The position numbers and the translations under genes were made by a program. From the NCBI RefSeq assembly GCF_964204645.1, contig NC_134029.1, positions 22,648,450 through 22,712,449 on the forward strand: a stretch of 64,000 nucleotides of DNA. The letters are read 5' to 3'. The notes below the pieces were generated by a model. That model worked only from the letters and a program-made list of their open reading frames with translations, did no database searches and had not been told where the DNA came from. Within the stretch, counting starts at the first letter, position 1, and each line of letters opens with the position of its first letter. Positions 14,271-27,600 of this stretch are shown here, in pieces. This DNA is from Tubulanus polymorphus. Its lineage: Eukaryota; Nemertea; Palaeonemertea; Tubulaniformes; Tubulanidae.

Positions 14271-17200
14271 CGTTGCGTCGAGACGACCACACTTCCCGTT
14301 AATGGAATTAATCTGCGTGAAAGGAAAAGCGAATACGTGTTAATATATTGGATGTGCTCTCCTGTCGTGTCGTTGAAAGGTGTATTTCCGATGATGATTA
14401 ATGCAAATTTAGCGTGCCCCCTCAGTAAAAATCCATCCAGAAACATTAAGTATACATACTGATATTCTATGGTATGGTATACGTAATTTTATACAGATAT
14501 TTTCAAAAGTACATAAACTTTATGTATTTTCGATATCTTATATAGAATCTTTGATGTTTTTCTTTTCGATGTATCGATTAGAGACTTGACTTCATGTTTG
14601 ATTTCGTACCAACTCATTTAGGAAATATCACGTATTGGTATGGTATGTATGTGAAAATATCCGCATAATTCTGTCAAAATATAAAAGTAAATACACGTTC
14701 TTTATGGTTGCTAATGATATGGTACGTACCTGCGAGTTGTATGTTTTTACGCTTTCCGTTGTCTCTGTTAACGAAGGCGTTTATATACAAGCATATGCAT
14801 ATAAACACAAGAATGACTTATTTCGAAATAGAAAATTCGCAATTATTTCGTATCAAAATCTAAATTAAACCATTTTCCAGATATATGCGTCACCGATGAG
14901 TTTCTGAAAATAAACTCCCGAGACAACGCGCCTTAGAAGACAAACCGCAAATAGACCAATACACCAAAACTCAAGTTATATATATTGTGAATAGATTTTA
15001 GCTTGTATACCGGAATCGAAGAAAGTTGTACTGGTTTTGCTTGTGTCACCCGGGGTATTAATTGTGCATACTTCATTAGAGACAATATTTGGTTGGCGTT
15101 CTACCGTTTGCCGATGTGGTTAGAACGCATTCTTTCAAACAAATACGGCATTCTTCTATTCACCTGTTGTCCCGGGCGGAGATCTATAGCACTACGTACT
15201 TTCAATAATATTCCAGATAATATAACGATTGAAATTCAATAGTTTACTTTCCTGTTACCCGGCACCCACAAAAGAAAGGGCTTGATCCATAAAAAAACCC
15301 ATTTCATTCATTAGCTGTTTATATAAACTGCACGTAAACTTTCAACTCTTGTTCTTAGATTAATGGTCAAAATGTCAACAGGTACTTTTTTCAATTAAAA
15401 GATCGCCAATATTGTTTGATTCGGCTATATTTGTAAATGTTAAAAAACAGATTTTGGAGCAGATTGCGATTTAATGATCAATAAATTCCAATTACTTTCT
15501 TTCAATCGTTAGTCCTTTCGATTTACATATTCGGAAGAGATTCCCAGCACATAGATGCAGCGTTTTATGCTACGCAGTATTATGGGCCCCTTTGTGAAAT
15601 AACGTTCAGGTGTGAAGCCAATGTGGAGGGCTGTGGAAAATACTTTAATTCTAGGACTATTTCACAGCTTAAGTTTAGTCTGTTTAAAGACTAAGGTGGT
15701 GAATTTCAACGTCAAAAACCTGATCGGAAAATATCGTAGGGCACGCGAGATTTAGACCGCATTGGGGAATACGGCCTGGATCCACTCCTGTAACCACCCA
15801 CAATTAAACACGAAAACTTAAAACACGTTTAAGAATGCAACAGTATACATGTTATTATTTTATTTGTCTTTATATAAATAACAAGGTGTCATAATTATAT
15901 ATATAATACACTATAGTCTAATATTTGAAATACTACACGATGTAGTGTGTATCATTATGATGCGATAATATATTCATATGACGTAATAGTAGGTAATTTA
16001 CATACGTAGATATCAAGAGTAAAACAATCGATTGAAAAACCCGACCAAAAAAAAAAACATAAACGTTCTTTCTTCCCCGGCAACACCTGAGAGATAGGAA
16101 CCAATCTTAACAACAATTCATCGTTTAGAGATTAAATTGGACATCGGAAATTCAGCCAGGTAAATATGTTACCCGAACATTCGTGATATCTGAGGAAAAT
16201 TCCACAATAAATGAATTTATCTAAAAAGTCTATTTGAAAATTAAGAAATATTTCGGGTGGTTGCTACCACCCTTCTTCAGTCTACGATGACAGTCCAAAT
16301 AAGGGCATATTTGGCAAGTCATTTTAGACAAGAAGATAGCGACTATAAACTTTTAAGATCAATTCATTTATTGTGGAATTTTACTCATCGTTTTATCGCG
16401 GATATCGTGATCTACAACTGATTTATTCGTGATATCTTCTCCTTTTTGTATGAATTTCGTTCATGATCTAGATTAGTGAGACATGATATGCAAATCACTC
16501 GAATTTCTCCGGTTCATTCTCCACGATTAAACCAACAACAGCGTTTTCAACTAATCATAGAAACATAAAACAATGACACTGACGCCGCCGTATCCGTAAA
16601 CAACGCCGTAAACAATCACATTACACATTATCTCGAAACAATCGAGAGAAAACAATATTCAACACGTTATTTCATAAGCAAAAACCTTCTTTAAACAATA
16701 AGTAACCTGTGGCTTAAAATATCTATAGTATAAAAAAATGTTTATAAATTAACAAAAATCCACAATAACATACGAACCGACGAAGTACACAGATTATAGA
16801 AATAACAATAGACTCTACTTAAAACCAGATATCAAGGGCAGTGGATAGTGGTAAGAAATGATGAGGTAATGGGGTATGCACATAATTTGCGTAAGTTTCA
16901 TTGAATTCTATCAACTCTGCACGCTCCATTTGACTAGTAAGTAGTTTAGTGACAGAAAATATCTTGACAAATGACTATCGCATCACATTACATTCTACCG
17001 AAAAAACGGTATTTTGTTACATCGTAACAAAATTTTCATCGTAACATTTATGAAAATGTTTCTGTTGCTTGGAAGAACGGGAACAGAATATCAGAGAAAA
17101 ATCTATGCGAGCTGATAATTTTACCAAGTAAGCCTAAATTCCGACAAACATGTACAAAACATCGCAATTAGATTTTTAAAGATGAATTTCAGTTGTGCGC

Positions 17201-18464
17201 GTGTCACGATACAAAGCATTTTTCACTTTTTCAAGAGCTACCGATTTCAAAAACGTCATACATGTATTTGTATTGCTATTTCATTCTGAATACGAACGCG
17301 ATGACAGGTTTAAAAAGTACTAAACGTACGTATTAACAGAACTCTCTCACAGATTGTAAGTAAATGCAAAATAAAAGCAGTTGAATCGAGATAGAAACAG
17401 TGACTAGACTCTAATAATCACAACTGTTAATTAAAAGTTGAACACGTTCTACAAAACGAGCATAAGGATTTACACACACACACACAGATAAGTTTCTAAG
17501 GAGTATGTTTGACTAGGATAACAATATAATCATCTTAAATACGATAAAACTTTCTTCGAGAAATACCGATATTACATTCTTTCCTTGAAAATTACAACTA
17601 AGTAATTTTGCCCCGAGTTAAGCCATAATCGCTTCTTTTATTTCATATTTTGATGTTTTGTTGAAATGACAACGTGCCACGCAATAGCGACCTCGAAACG
17701 GAAATATGTGACGCGATTGCTTATTCAGATATTGAAATAAGCCTGAATTTGTATCAAACAATGCGGTTAATTGATGAGATTATTCAACGAAGTTATGTAT
17801 TATCATTCACATTTCAACAATCCATGTATTTTTCGTTTAACTCAGTTCAATCTAATATTGAGTTACGACGGAGGAATGAACATGGTAATAATTTGACACA
17901 TTCAATAATTTCAACCCAGAAAAAAATTTCATTAATTGAACTTTAAACTTCCTCATAAAGAATTATGTATTGTACGATAAAAAGTAAAAGGACATACGTG
18001 TACACAGGAAAAAAGACGTCACAAATTTTTGGCCTTTTCTTCGAGAAGACTTCCCAACACATTACAAATCAGAATCTTTTAAAAGCATTATACGAATTAC
18101 TATATCCGTTCATCTTTGAAAACATACAGTTCCAAATGAGTTGCCAAAACTTACCGGAATATCTTAAGCCAACGAAAAAAAAAACCTTTCCATGCACGAC
18201 TCAATCATTCCACCACAATATCATATTCAAATTCAACACGAAAAGAATTCAAATCGGTAACAAAACTAAAAAGGATCTACATTGATAAGACATCGCAAAA
18301 AAAATCATCCCACCAGACAACGAGAGAAATTTGAACATTCGACGCCAACACGATACGAGAATGGATTGAATGAGATCTAAAATCATTGATTAAGACAGGA
18401 GCGTAGTTTGAGACGAGATATAAAAAATGTTTAACAATGATGAATATGGTACATACGTATAATT

Positions 18465-18496
<32 letters not shown>

Positions 18497-18517
18497 CATA
18501 TATACATATATACATAT

Positions 18518-18597
<80 letters not shown>

Positions 18598-19523
18598 ATC
18601 CAATCAAAAGGTATATATATCGTCATAAAAGACAATGGCCACCTTCTTCATTTAATCCAAATAAAATGATGAATTAAATCTTTTCTTTTTTTTAGTCCAT
18701 AGGCGAATTCAAGTTCAATGCTGGATTTTTGATACAAATGCATTCCTATTCTCACTGCTGTTAAATGGAACGAAGACAGAATGTGTGCTAGTAAAATCTC
18801 CGTGGCCGAACACCGCCTCATTTCATACGTTTACACGTAATTAGTTTTCGAAGTAAATGCACATTTCTTCGAAAGCAATAAATCAACGATGACGATAGTG
18901 ACACAGACGTGGAAGTAAAAATGTCGAATTTGAATACCTTACACGACGTATCTCTTCACATAACCCGGTAACGCAGTAGTATCTACATAGATTGTCTTAA
19001 AAGTACAAGAGCATACGAGTCAGTAGTAATGACGATGATTTACTAAGAAGCAGCCCTTTAAAATGAATGTATAATCAACCACAGTTTCACCAAAGACTGG
19101 GCTTTTTTCTTGTTTAAGATAATGCCCCGTACACAAATCAATCAAACAATACCCTAGCACATGTCTACATCGAGATTCTTCCGAATATTCAAGTAAAGAT
19201 TCTTGTACAAAATACCCATATTCATCTTCTACCGTGATCTGATGATTCATGGCGACAGACTTCATCGTCAAATTGCTTCATTCCGCAGCCTACAACCGCG
19301 ACGTCTTCCACGTCGGGTTACATGTTTCGTTTTTCGTCTTTCGATGTTGAAATACGGATGAAGCCAATCTCTCGAGTAACACGCATACATTAAATATACC
19401 GCAGTGCCACGTATAAGATGACGAATGTTTGTGCAATCGGCTATAAACAGCCTGGTAGTAGTTTTATATATGATATATCGTTGGTCAGACAATACACTAG
19501 ATATGACTAGTCCCTGGAAGATT
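14271..19523. other. 5.2-kb AT-rich region without recognisable gene
   Basis: No exon with family similarity was found on either strand. Open frames at 15003-15242, 17674-17946 and 17965-18285 are AT-driven and lack splice or protein context. A short (CA)n run lies near 17472-17486 and a (TA)n/(TACA)n tract at about 18475-18596. Because GNB5 ends at 19524 on the minus strand, part of this stretch is probably its 3' UTR. Part should also be upstream sequence of the coiled-coil gene. Confidence 0.45.
18475..18596. repeat. (TA)n with interspersed TACA units
   Basis: About 120 bases of alternating TA, interrupted in the first half by ATATACAT units. Non-coding. The Tyr/Ile open frames across it are artefacts. 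Confidence 0.95.
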
Positions 19524-22500
19524 TTATGCCCAAACCTGCAACATGAAAATGAAATAAATGAAAACCTCTTTACAGTCGACTTAACATCAATCATTGATAA
19601 TGTAGACGCTAATATTTCACTGAGTTACATATCAAGCAATTTGAAATAGATCTAATATTTTTAATTTCTCTAAATTACTATCTTAATCATTCAAACTTCT
19701 TTGTTCTGTCTGATTCTTGTAAAAATATTCTGTTATTTCATTTTGTTGTCACAACGCCTGATGATAGCTAATAGTACGTTGCTCGAAATATATATCATTT
19801 TCCATAGAATTCTTTTTTTTTTGTCTGTATTTATAGTGGGATTTCTCTCGTTACTGATATGAAATAATTTTGCAAAAGTTAATTGGCACCACGAGAAATT
19901 CGTTTACAAAGCAACGATCATACGTACTTCTTTCTTCGAATAAATTCGACATAGACGCAACTTACCCGTAAGGTATAATCCCAGCTTCCCGTGCATAGAG
20001 CAGTACCGTCAGGTGAAACAGCTAAACAACTCACTCTGTTATCATGGCCGTAGAGTATAGCTATACGATTGCCTTTCAATACATCCCATACGTTCACTGT
20101 ATGATCATCATAACCAGCAAATAGAAGACGACCTTAAAATAACCAGAATCCTGGTGTTAAATTTCGCTCGCGGGGACGGCCTTGATGAAACTTCTCATAT
20201 TCATCGGGAGCTAGGGAAAATTTGAAAGCCAGGGTCAAAGGCCTCTATCAGTTCCACCCTCGGGTTTTAGACATTTTTAATACATCCAAAAGATTGCAAT
20301 TTCCGAAGTGCTAAATTTACAGGCTTTTATGATCTCTGTCTTGATGAAAGGGTCACCTCAATGGGAAGGTAGAGTACTGAGCCCCTGGGACCGACCCCTA
20401 AACCCGCAACTGACCCGTGTACGTAGTTCAAATGTTGTATGTAAATACACTCACCACTAACGGAGAAATCTACAGAATTACACGCGAATATGATACTCTC
20501 TTTTTTGTAATGTGACACTTCACGATCGGCTCGAAGATCAAATAAACGACACTGAAAACAAATTGAAACCAACATTAACCCGACATTCCCTGCTGACTAC
20601 CGAGATATCTCGTATTTCCAGTTCTGCCATCATAACCAAATACGAGTTAATCTTTCCTATTCACTTTTAGATATTTGCACTCAGACAACTGGAATGACAC
20701 AGTTTCTGACAATGTGAACAAACTCTGCTTTCTTCATTCTCAATAATCTGTGGTCAATTTCATACAAAGGCTGACTATGTAATTATAGCTCTATTGCCAA
20801 CTACACGATAACTCCTAGCAACAATTCGGAAGAAACACGGCGACAGGCAACATGTTAGAATTTGTAAGAAATCATGTTTACTAGGTGCACAATGAAGCAA
20901 TGACTTTATAGACACTTACAGTTGAATCATCGGATCCAGAAGCGAAAGCGTCTCCACTCGGGTAATATCTTACACTGTTGATATCCGATTCATGACCTTC
21001 GAACTGTTGAACGCATTGACCGGTTCTCATATCCCAAATATTAGCTGAACGATCACAACCCTACAATAATACATTTGATCATTCATAAACAACAATATCT
21101 ACCACTATTGACACCAATGTCTTCTTGGCAAATAATCTTATGGATAACTGAACATCATTCAAATTAACCATGAATTAACAAACTTTTTGTATGCAAGAAG
21201 GTTCCTACAGATAAGTTATTCCTGGCTTTTGAGGAGTTTTCAAGGAAATAGAGAAAATCTTCAATTTCAAGGAAGCATCTGCATTTTCATCACAATCATT
21301 TCATAACGTACCCCAGAAACAAATGAATGACCAGTTTCAGCCGGTGACAGGTGAATACTCATCACATCACCCATATGACCGTGGAAACTCTGAATCATCG
21401 TCGAACTCTCCACATCCCAAAGCGCGCACGTACCGTCGCCGCTACCGGTAAGTATCTAAATAAATAAACATCATCGTTCGAATCAAATATTCACGTCACA
21501 AAAGACGTTTCGATTGTTCAAACGCGATGCAACCCACGAACCTGTTGATCCGAATGAGTGAATGTGCAGCACGATAAATAACTAGTATGAGAGGCTACCG
21601 TCTTCTTTTTCAGGGCAGGGTCTTCGTCTAAGCTAAGCGGATATAACGTGCATTTATTATCCAAGCCCCTAAAAACCAGGAAGAAAAAAGAAATGGAATT
21701 CGTGTATATGTTAAACCGATTGAAAACAAGGCAGTTTAATAAATGAAGAAATCCCAAACTTCGAATTTAAAATTATTCAAATTTATTATAATGAAACCTC
21801 AAAAGACTTTTTATTGCTTGGTCTGTTTATCTTTAGTTTTGACACACTGCTTCTATTGTAGATCCTGTGAGTTTATATGCTTGGTTACTTGTTTTTCTGG
21901 TCATTCCACCTGATGATGGCTGTTAGTCAACAGTCGAAACGTTGTGGTTCCATTATAACAAATTTGATCGTATAATTTTAAATTCGAAGTGTGGGATTTC
22001 TTCATTTATCTACAGTATACACGGATTATAGTGTTCATTCGACAACTAAGGCAGTTTAATATATATGGATTTGAAACGTATCATTCTCAGATATCTAACA
22101 AGCATTTAGTAATGATATATGTAAAATGTGCGTCATAGGTAACTGGCTTCCTCCGGACGATAATACTAGAAATTGATCACTTCTATTCTGTCTGGATAAG
22201 ATTATACAATATCCCGATGAAGTCAGATAAGTATCAATCATATCACAGAATATCAATCAACACTACTCAATAAATCAATACATATATCAGTTACCGTGGT
22301 TACTACATAAACTACGCTACACTAACGGTCAGGTAACTGTATTAACGATAGATAATGGGTCGGGGATAGTTGGACTGCTGAAATATTGATCAACTCACTA
22401 TCGATAGAACACTTCGTTATTTTCAATTTTGACTTCACAAAAAAATAACTGATTTTAGTTGCACTATTGCCGAAAATAAGACGTTTAAATCAGCCATTTC

Positions 22501-24047
22501 ATGGAAGTTCAACACCATTCTCTCCATAATTACATACATGCATCGCGCTACTAAAGATTAACATCTTTCCGATGGGCTCAATGAATATGTGTACATCAAG
22601 CGATAGATTAGGAATAATATACTTATAAAGAAATATTTAGTAGGGCATTTGACTTTCAAATGCCAGTTATTTCAAATGTTAAGTGTACTGATAATGAAAA
22701 TGCATTGTTCGTGCGATTCATACTAACCCGCAGGCAACTACAGATCCCGATGGTCCATACGCACATGCCATCACCCATGTTGTTGGTATAGTCACTGCAT
22801 GTTCCTAATAATAGAGATTAACATTTCCATAGAATACGAGTAATGAAATTTACTGCGATAACGCGCGAGACCATTCATCGACATTAAGGCAAACGTCACT
22901 TTATCACACTCACTTTATTGGTTGTAAATGCATCCCAAACGATCATTTTCCCATCCTAATAAATAACAAAAAATGTTATGAAAACAGTTCACAGTCCACT
23001 TTCACTCATTATCTACATATGGATAAAGAAATGCGTCGTCAATGACATAACTGAATCCCAGAGTTTTCTAGGTTTTTTTTTGTTGAATATTTGTAAAATT
23101 TCTAAAGTTTTCCAGGTTAGTTGCTACCCTCCAATTATTCCAGGTAAAAAAAATTTAAACAGAAATTTTGATTACTCGAATGGTCAACCTGAGATATTCT
23201 GATGAAGGTTTACCTGAGAGGAACTGACAACATGTCGTTTGTCCTGACACCAGTCCATACACAGCACCTTGCCCTGATGACCTTTCAGTGCTCTTCGTTG
23301 CTTGATATTGAAGTTGCTTAAGCTGTCCAACTTTTGAGCAACGCACGTAACTGAAAATAGATAGAAAATAGATGAAAAGATTTTCAGCAGCATCTTCTCC
23401 AACGGACAACGGCTCGAGTAACTAAGTGATCACGGCGACGCTATTGATTCATTATGATAATGGAGTGACAAGCAAGTTAAGAGTCCTGCTGCTCTTTATG
23501 ACATGTTGTAATTTTATTGTGGAAATAAATTTATTACTATTTTATTATAAAAAAAGAGTCCTGCTGTATCATCGAGGTAAAATTACCATTTCAGTATTAT
23601 CCGAATGACATAAGGCAAAACTGCAGTTTTTAGAGGTGTCCAATCAATGTAACATAATATTCCATTGTAGAAAACAAAAGGTGACTTAAAACTGCAGTCT
23701 AACCCACTTTGTCGTATATCACACATCACCAAACCAAAAGGACTACACAACATACTCAGATACTAAGGATGACAGAAGAAATGTCATGTCAGCTAGGCTT
23801 GTGCATACACTGAATTCATTTCACTTCCGGGTTGATGTCGAGCAAATATAAGAGATTAAATCACGATTTTTTACAGATTGAATTCAAAACGAAGCCTTTA
23901 ATTCAAACACCTACGATCTACATCGTTCAGTTTCCTCTTTTCCTCGTCTAATTTCGCTTTGAGGGTCTCAGCTTCGCGACTCAGAGCTTCGATCGTGTCT
24001 TGCTGATGTTCGACCCTCAAACCCTCGGCAGCCATGTTTCCCGTCAT
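19524..24047 (-). CDS. GNB5: G-protein beta-5 subunit, seven-bladed WD40 propeller
   Basis: Partner of R7-family RGS proteins through their GGL domain, acting in GPCR desensitisation at the membrane. Exons in transcript order: 23915-24047, 23214-23350, 22914-22955, 22728-22804, 21542-21668, 21312-21455, 20920-21060, 20455-20551, 19966-20132, 19524-19535, encoding 358 residues (vertebrate short GNB5 has about 353). The N-terminal helix [20 protein letters not shown] is followed by seven WD repeats. Segments such as [37 protein letters not shown] and [11 protein letters not shown] match beta-5 rather than beta-1 to beta-4. The last exon is a 12-base micro-exon encoding Val-Trp-Ala-stop. Two ATGs in frame, four codons apart, could start it; I used the first. 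The promoter is probably shared with the divergent Ig gene at 24608. Confidence 0.96.
21728..22060. mobile_element. 307-bp insertion with inverted arms, 13-bp target duplication and hammerhead-like core
   Basis: AAGGCAGTTTAAT occurs at 21728-21740 and again at 22048-22060, flanking 21741-22047. Within it, about 50 bases from 21741 (AAATGAAGAAATCCCA...) are nearly reverse-complementary to 21951-22007 (...TGGGATTTCTTCATTT). Bases 21906-21947 match a type I hammerhead core: CCAC, CTGATGA, a 7-bp stem (GGCTGTT/AACAGTC) with loop AGTC, GAA, ACGT, T, then GTGG pairing with CCAC. Hammerheads, inverted arms and variable target duplications are known for Penelope-like retroelements. Membership is inferred. 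It lies in the GNB5 intron between exons 4 and 5. Confidence 0.6.
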
Positions 24048-24607
24048 GATGACTAATGAGATGTCAACATGGAGAAATGTATGGGAATTCGTTAATCAGG
24101 CACCCGCATTGAAAACCGTCTAGAAGATTTATTCATTTCATCGAGATAGTTAAACAAATGAATAATAACTGAAAAAAAGATATCGATTCTGAAAATGATT
24201 TTTTAATAAGTATTTATTTCTCTCGTGTTTAATTGCCAATTCCCAATTTCACGGACGTTGCACGGGTTGCTCTGAATAGACTATGGTTGAAAATTCTACT
24301 CGAAACGGTGGTAGTATTATGATTATACAAAATATCCTCATGCATCTTAGATCAACCAAAATATATACTTTACATTATATATAGATTTTTAGAATTAGTT
24401 TGTCCCATGATATGGTTTAAATCTGCATATGAAGTTACTTTAGTGATTAAATTTTCGATAGCTATTTCGGGTTGCGAGTTCGCAATTTAAGCATTGCCTA
24501 ATTGATCACATGATCACGTGACCATTTACTTCCGTGTTTGCGATTAGGGCAGAGACGATCCATTTTCTGCAATTTTTGGGCTTATTGTGACCCTCTAAAG
24601 CATCGTG
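24048..24607. promoter_or_regulatory. Head-to-head promoter region of GNB5 and the Ig-domain gene
   Basis: The start codons of GNB5 (minus) and the basigin-like gene (plus) are only 560 bases apart, so both 5' UTRs and promoters must lie in or overlap this stretch. A palindromic TGATCACATGATCACGTGACC-type cluster at about 24503-24522 contains E-box-like CACGTG and CACATG cores. No TATA box is evident for either side. Shared regulation is inferred from the spacing. Confidence 0.5.
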
Positions 24608-27600
24608 ATGGGTTCATTTAACGGGTACGCTTTACTACCGGTCTTTGTGCTTGCAAGCGTGTGTGCTGGACTCGGCGAAGGTAATTACGATGTTTTTAAT
24701 CCAAGCTCAAATATTCGGGAACTATTGAATTTTTGTTCTCTACTCACATTCAGTTGTTGAGGAAATTTCATCATAATCATTGAAGGTTGAATAAAAGCTG
24801 ATTTATTTAGTACGATGGATCAATTATGGGAAAAGTTTTATCCAAAATATCAGAATATATAGGGTGTATTTAAGGCTATTAATACTGGACTGAGTCAGTG
24901 TGTGTGTACTGTGTGGTGAGATGAGAAGACTGCACTCACAGTCACTGCACTGCGAGGTGGTGGGATCTACCAGCAGGTTTCTCCAGGGGCTATTCTAGCA
25001 TAGGCTGCTCTTAAGATCTGGGGCTGATAGAAGTAGTTCACTGAATATTCATATTCCAATAAGTCGAGGCCCTTAGTTTAATCAATTTATATGAATTATT
25101 TAAGAATTCTGAAATGCTAGATATTGAAATTTCCTATTCGTGAATCATGGAATAAAGAAGCATAGAACTATAGGCGGAACCCGCTGATTTTTTCTATCCT
25201 TTGGCATATTTTATTCTCACAAGTTTCAACACAATCTGTACCTAATGCTTTCTATTTCAGGCTTATTAGATTAGTATATTATTGTCTAGCCTATAATGAA
25301 TGACTATTATTCGGTCATGTGAAGCATGCATGATCCAAATCATAAAATGGGAATTAATATCCTTATATTTCCTAAAGTCAGCTATTTCTTATTAATTCCC
25401 TTTAACTATTCTTTATAAATATACTTATCCATTAGGCCTAAGCGAGCAGGGACCAGTAGCTCAAAGATATTTTATAATCATTGAATAAAGTGAGGGTATT
25501 AAAGGGTATTATAAAGTAAAGTATTAATAAAGTGAGGGTATTAAATCAGGGTTCATAGCAGTCCTTAAATGGGAAAGGGTCAATTCAAGGCCTTCAATAT
25601 CATTGATCGGGGTCTTAAGTCCTCAAATCATTGTCACGGTCTTTGTATGGCATTGCCTCACCACACGATAACATTTTGAAGCTTCTGGTCACATATCATC
25701 TGTTTCAATTATCTGTAGATGGGCCTAATGTAAATTGGAAATCTTCATGAACTATTCAAAAGAGCCCTGAAATTGGGAGTCGAAAAAGTCCTCGAATATG
25801 AAAAAAGTCATTGACAGTTATGAAATTGGTCATGCGAACTATGGACCCCGTTAAAAATTACTTTGCATTGAAATAATTTTTGAGCGACTGGTCGCCAAAT
25901 ATGTTCAGTCTATCTCGATATGCGTTGTACATCCAATTAAGACAGGCCTTCGACTATTAACTAGACAACAGCTGTCTAATCTGACTTTCCCAATACCTTT
26001 GTTCAGTTCTAATGAAATCTACCTAAAACACTCTGTGGTTGAGCTGAGAGCTTTTTCATTTATTCCTTTAATTTATGACAACGTTGCCTTTGTGCTATAG
26101 TGCTAGCTAGATCTGTTCTTTGTTATGATATGTGTATATCCAAATACATATATATGAATTAAATGAATTTTCGTTTTCAGCATGTTGTTTTTGCATGTTC
26201 CTGATCTGTGGAACGAACTGAATTTGTAACAACCTCTATTTCGCCTGTTACTATGACACTAGTGCATGACATACCGATATTTGACTAATTTAGGGCATGG
26301 GAAATCGCTGATCTTCATTAACAATCACTTATTTCATTTTTGCCTTAAGTTATTCCAGTTTTTGCCGAATTATTGAGTGAAAATACCAGCCAGTGTTCAG
26401 TTTCGAATTTCTAATGAATCTCTGATGATTTTGATTTATCTAATTTGAAGGGTACTCGTCCAATAAATGAAACATTTTGGGTTTTTTTTTGTTATGTCAT
26501 GCACAATTTGTTATTTCCCCCGGAACCCAGTTTTAAATGTTGTCCGATGAGCTCTGTTTCAGTTTTGAAGTATTTTCCTTTTATTTCGTTGATTCCGAGT
26601 CTGTTCTTATTCTTTAGAAAAAAAAAACGCGACGTTGTTTATTTTTCAAAATTTATTACCATCTCGCAAAGTTCTCAGCTTCTGTGGTTAAATTTCAGAA
26701 TGTTGAATAATGGGTGACCTCTCAAGTCGAGGCGCTTAACATAAGCCGTATATAGATCGGATTAGATGATACATATATATATATATATATATATCCTACG
26801 AGCTGAGCATATTTTGATATTCAACATCAAACTATAAATAGGATCATTTCATGATAGATACGATCCGACCAGCTAGTAGTTTAAGTATTCCCCATTTGGT
26901 TATTTTCAGCTGTGTCATTACTTCCAATTGGCGGCCAAATAGTGGTTAAAAATGGTACAGCCTTGGATATCATTTGTTCGGGCGATAAGGACGTGATTCT
27001 TAAACACTTCATACAAAAAGTTACGCTAGATCAAAACGATGCGGGTTGGAAATGTCCGGGCAATTGTAACCTGAACATTGACTCAGGTGCCCAAGGTACC
27101 AAGTACACTCTGAGCATTAAAGACGTTCAGGTTGATCACCAAGGACAATATGTTTGTGAAAGTACCCAAAACCAGAGCGATCAAAAAAAGATTATGGTAT
27201 ATGTTGCGTCCAGTAAGTATCTTGTAAATTTACTGGAAATTTTTGCTGCAGGTGATAAAAACTTCTTTATAAAGAAAAACAAACGTCTATTTGGAATTAA
27301 CGTCTTGATATTTCTGTGCGCGAACGTGACGATCTTACGGTTTGGATTCGAACCCGAACAAGTTTTTCCTGCAGCAGATCTTTCGACTAAGTCTCCTCTG
27401 CACATTTGAAACCATCTTTGATTCTTTAAACTGTGTTAAAATACAGCCAAGCATGCACGTAAATTTTCCGTATATATTTTGTCCATTAGGTTAAAAGAAT
27501 CGAACAAAATTCAAATACAGCAGATTTAGATATTCTCAACACTTTGTCGGCGAACTATTTCGATGGTTCGATGAGAATTGAAACTCTGTATTCCAATCTT

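Noticed and set aside
17674-18285. Two adjacent plus-strand open frames of 90 and 106 residues
   Set aside because: AT-driven composition with many Ile/Tyr/Asn/Lys residues, no motif and no plausible splice partners.
19745-19800. Second hammerhead-like text (CTGATGA ... CGAAAT) in GNB5 intron 9
   Set aside because: Stem II is only about three pairs and the flanks do not pair to form stem I; a decayed relative at most.
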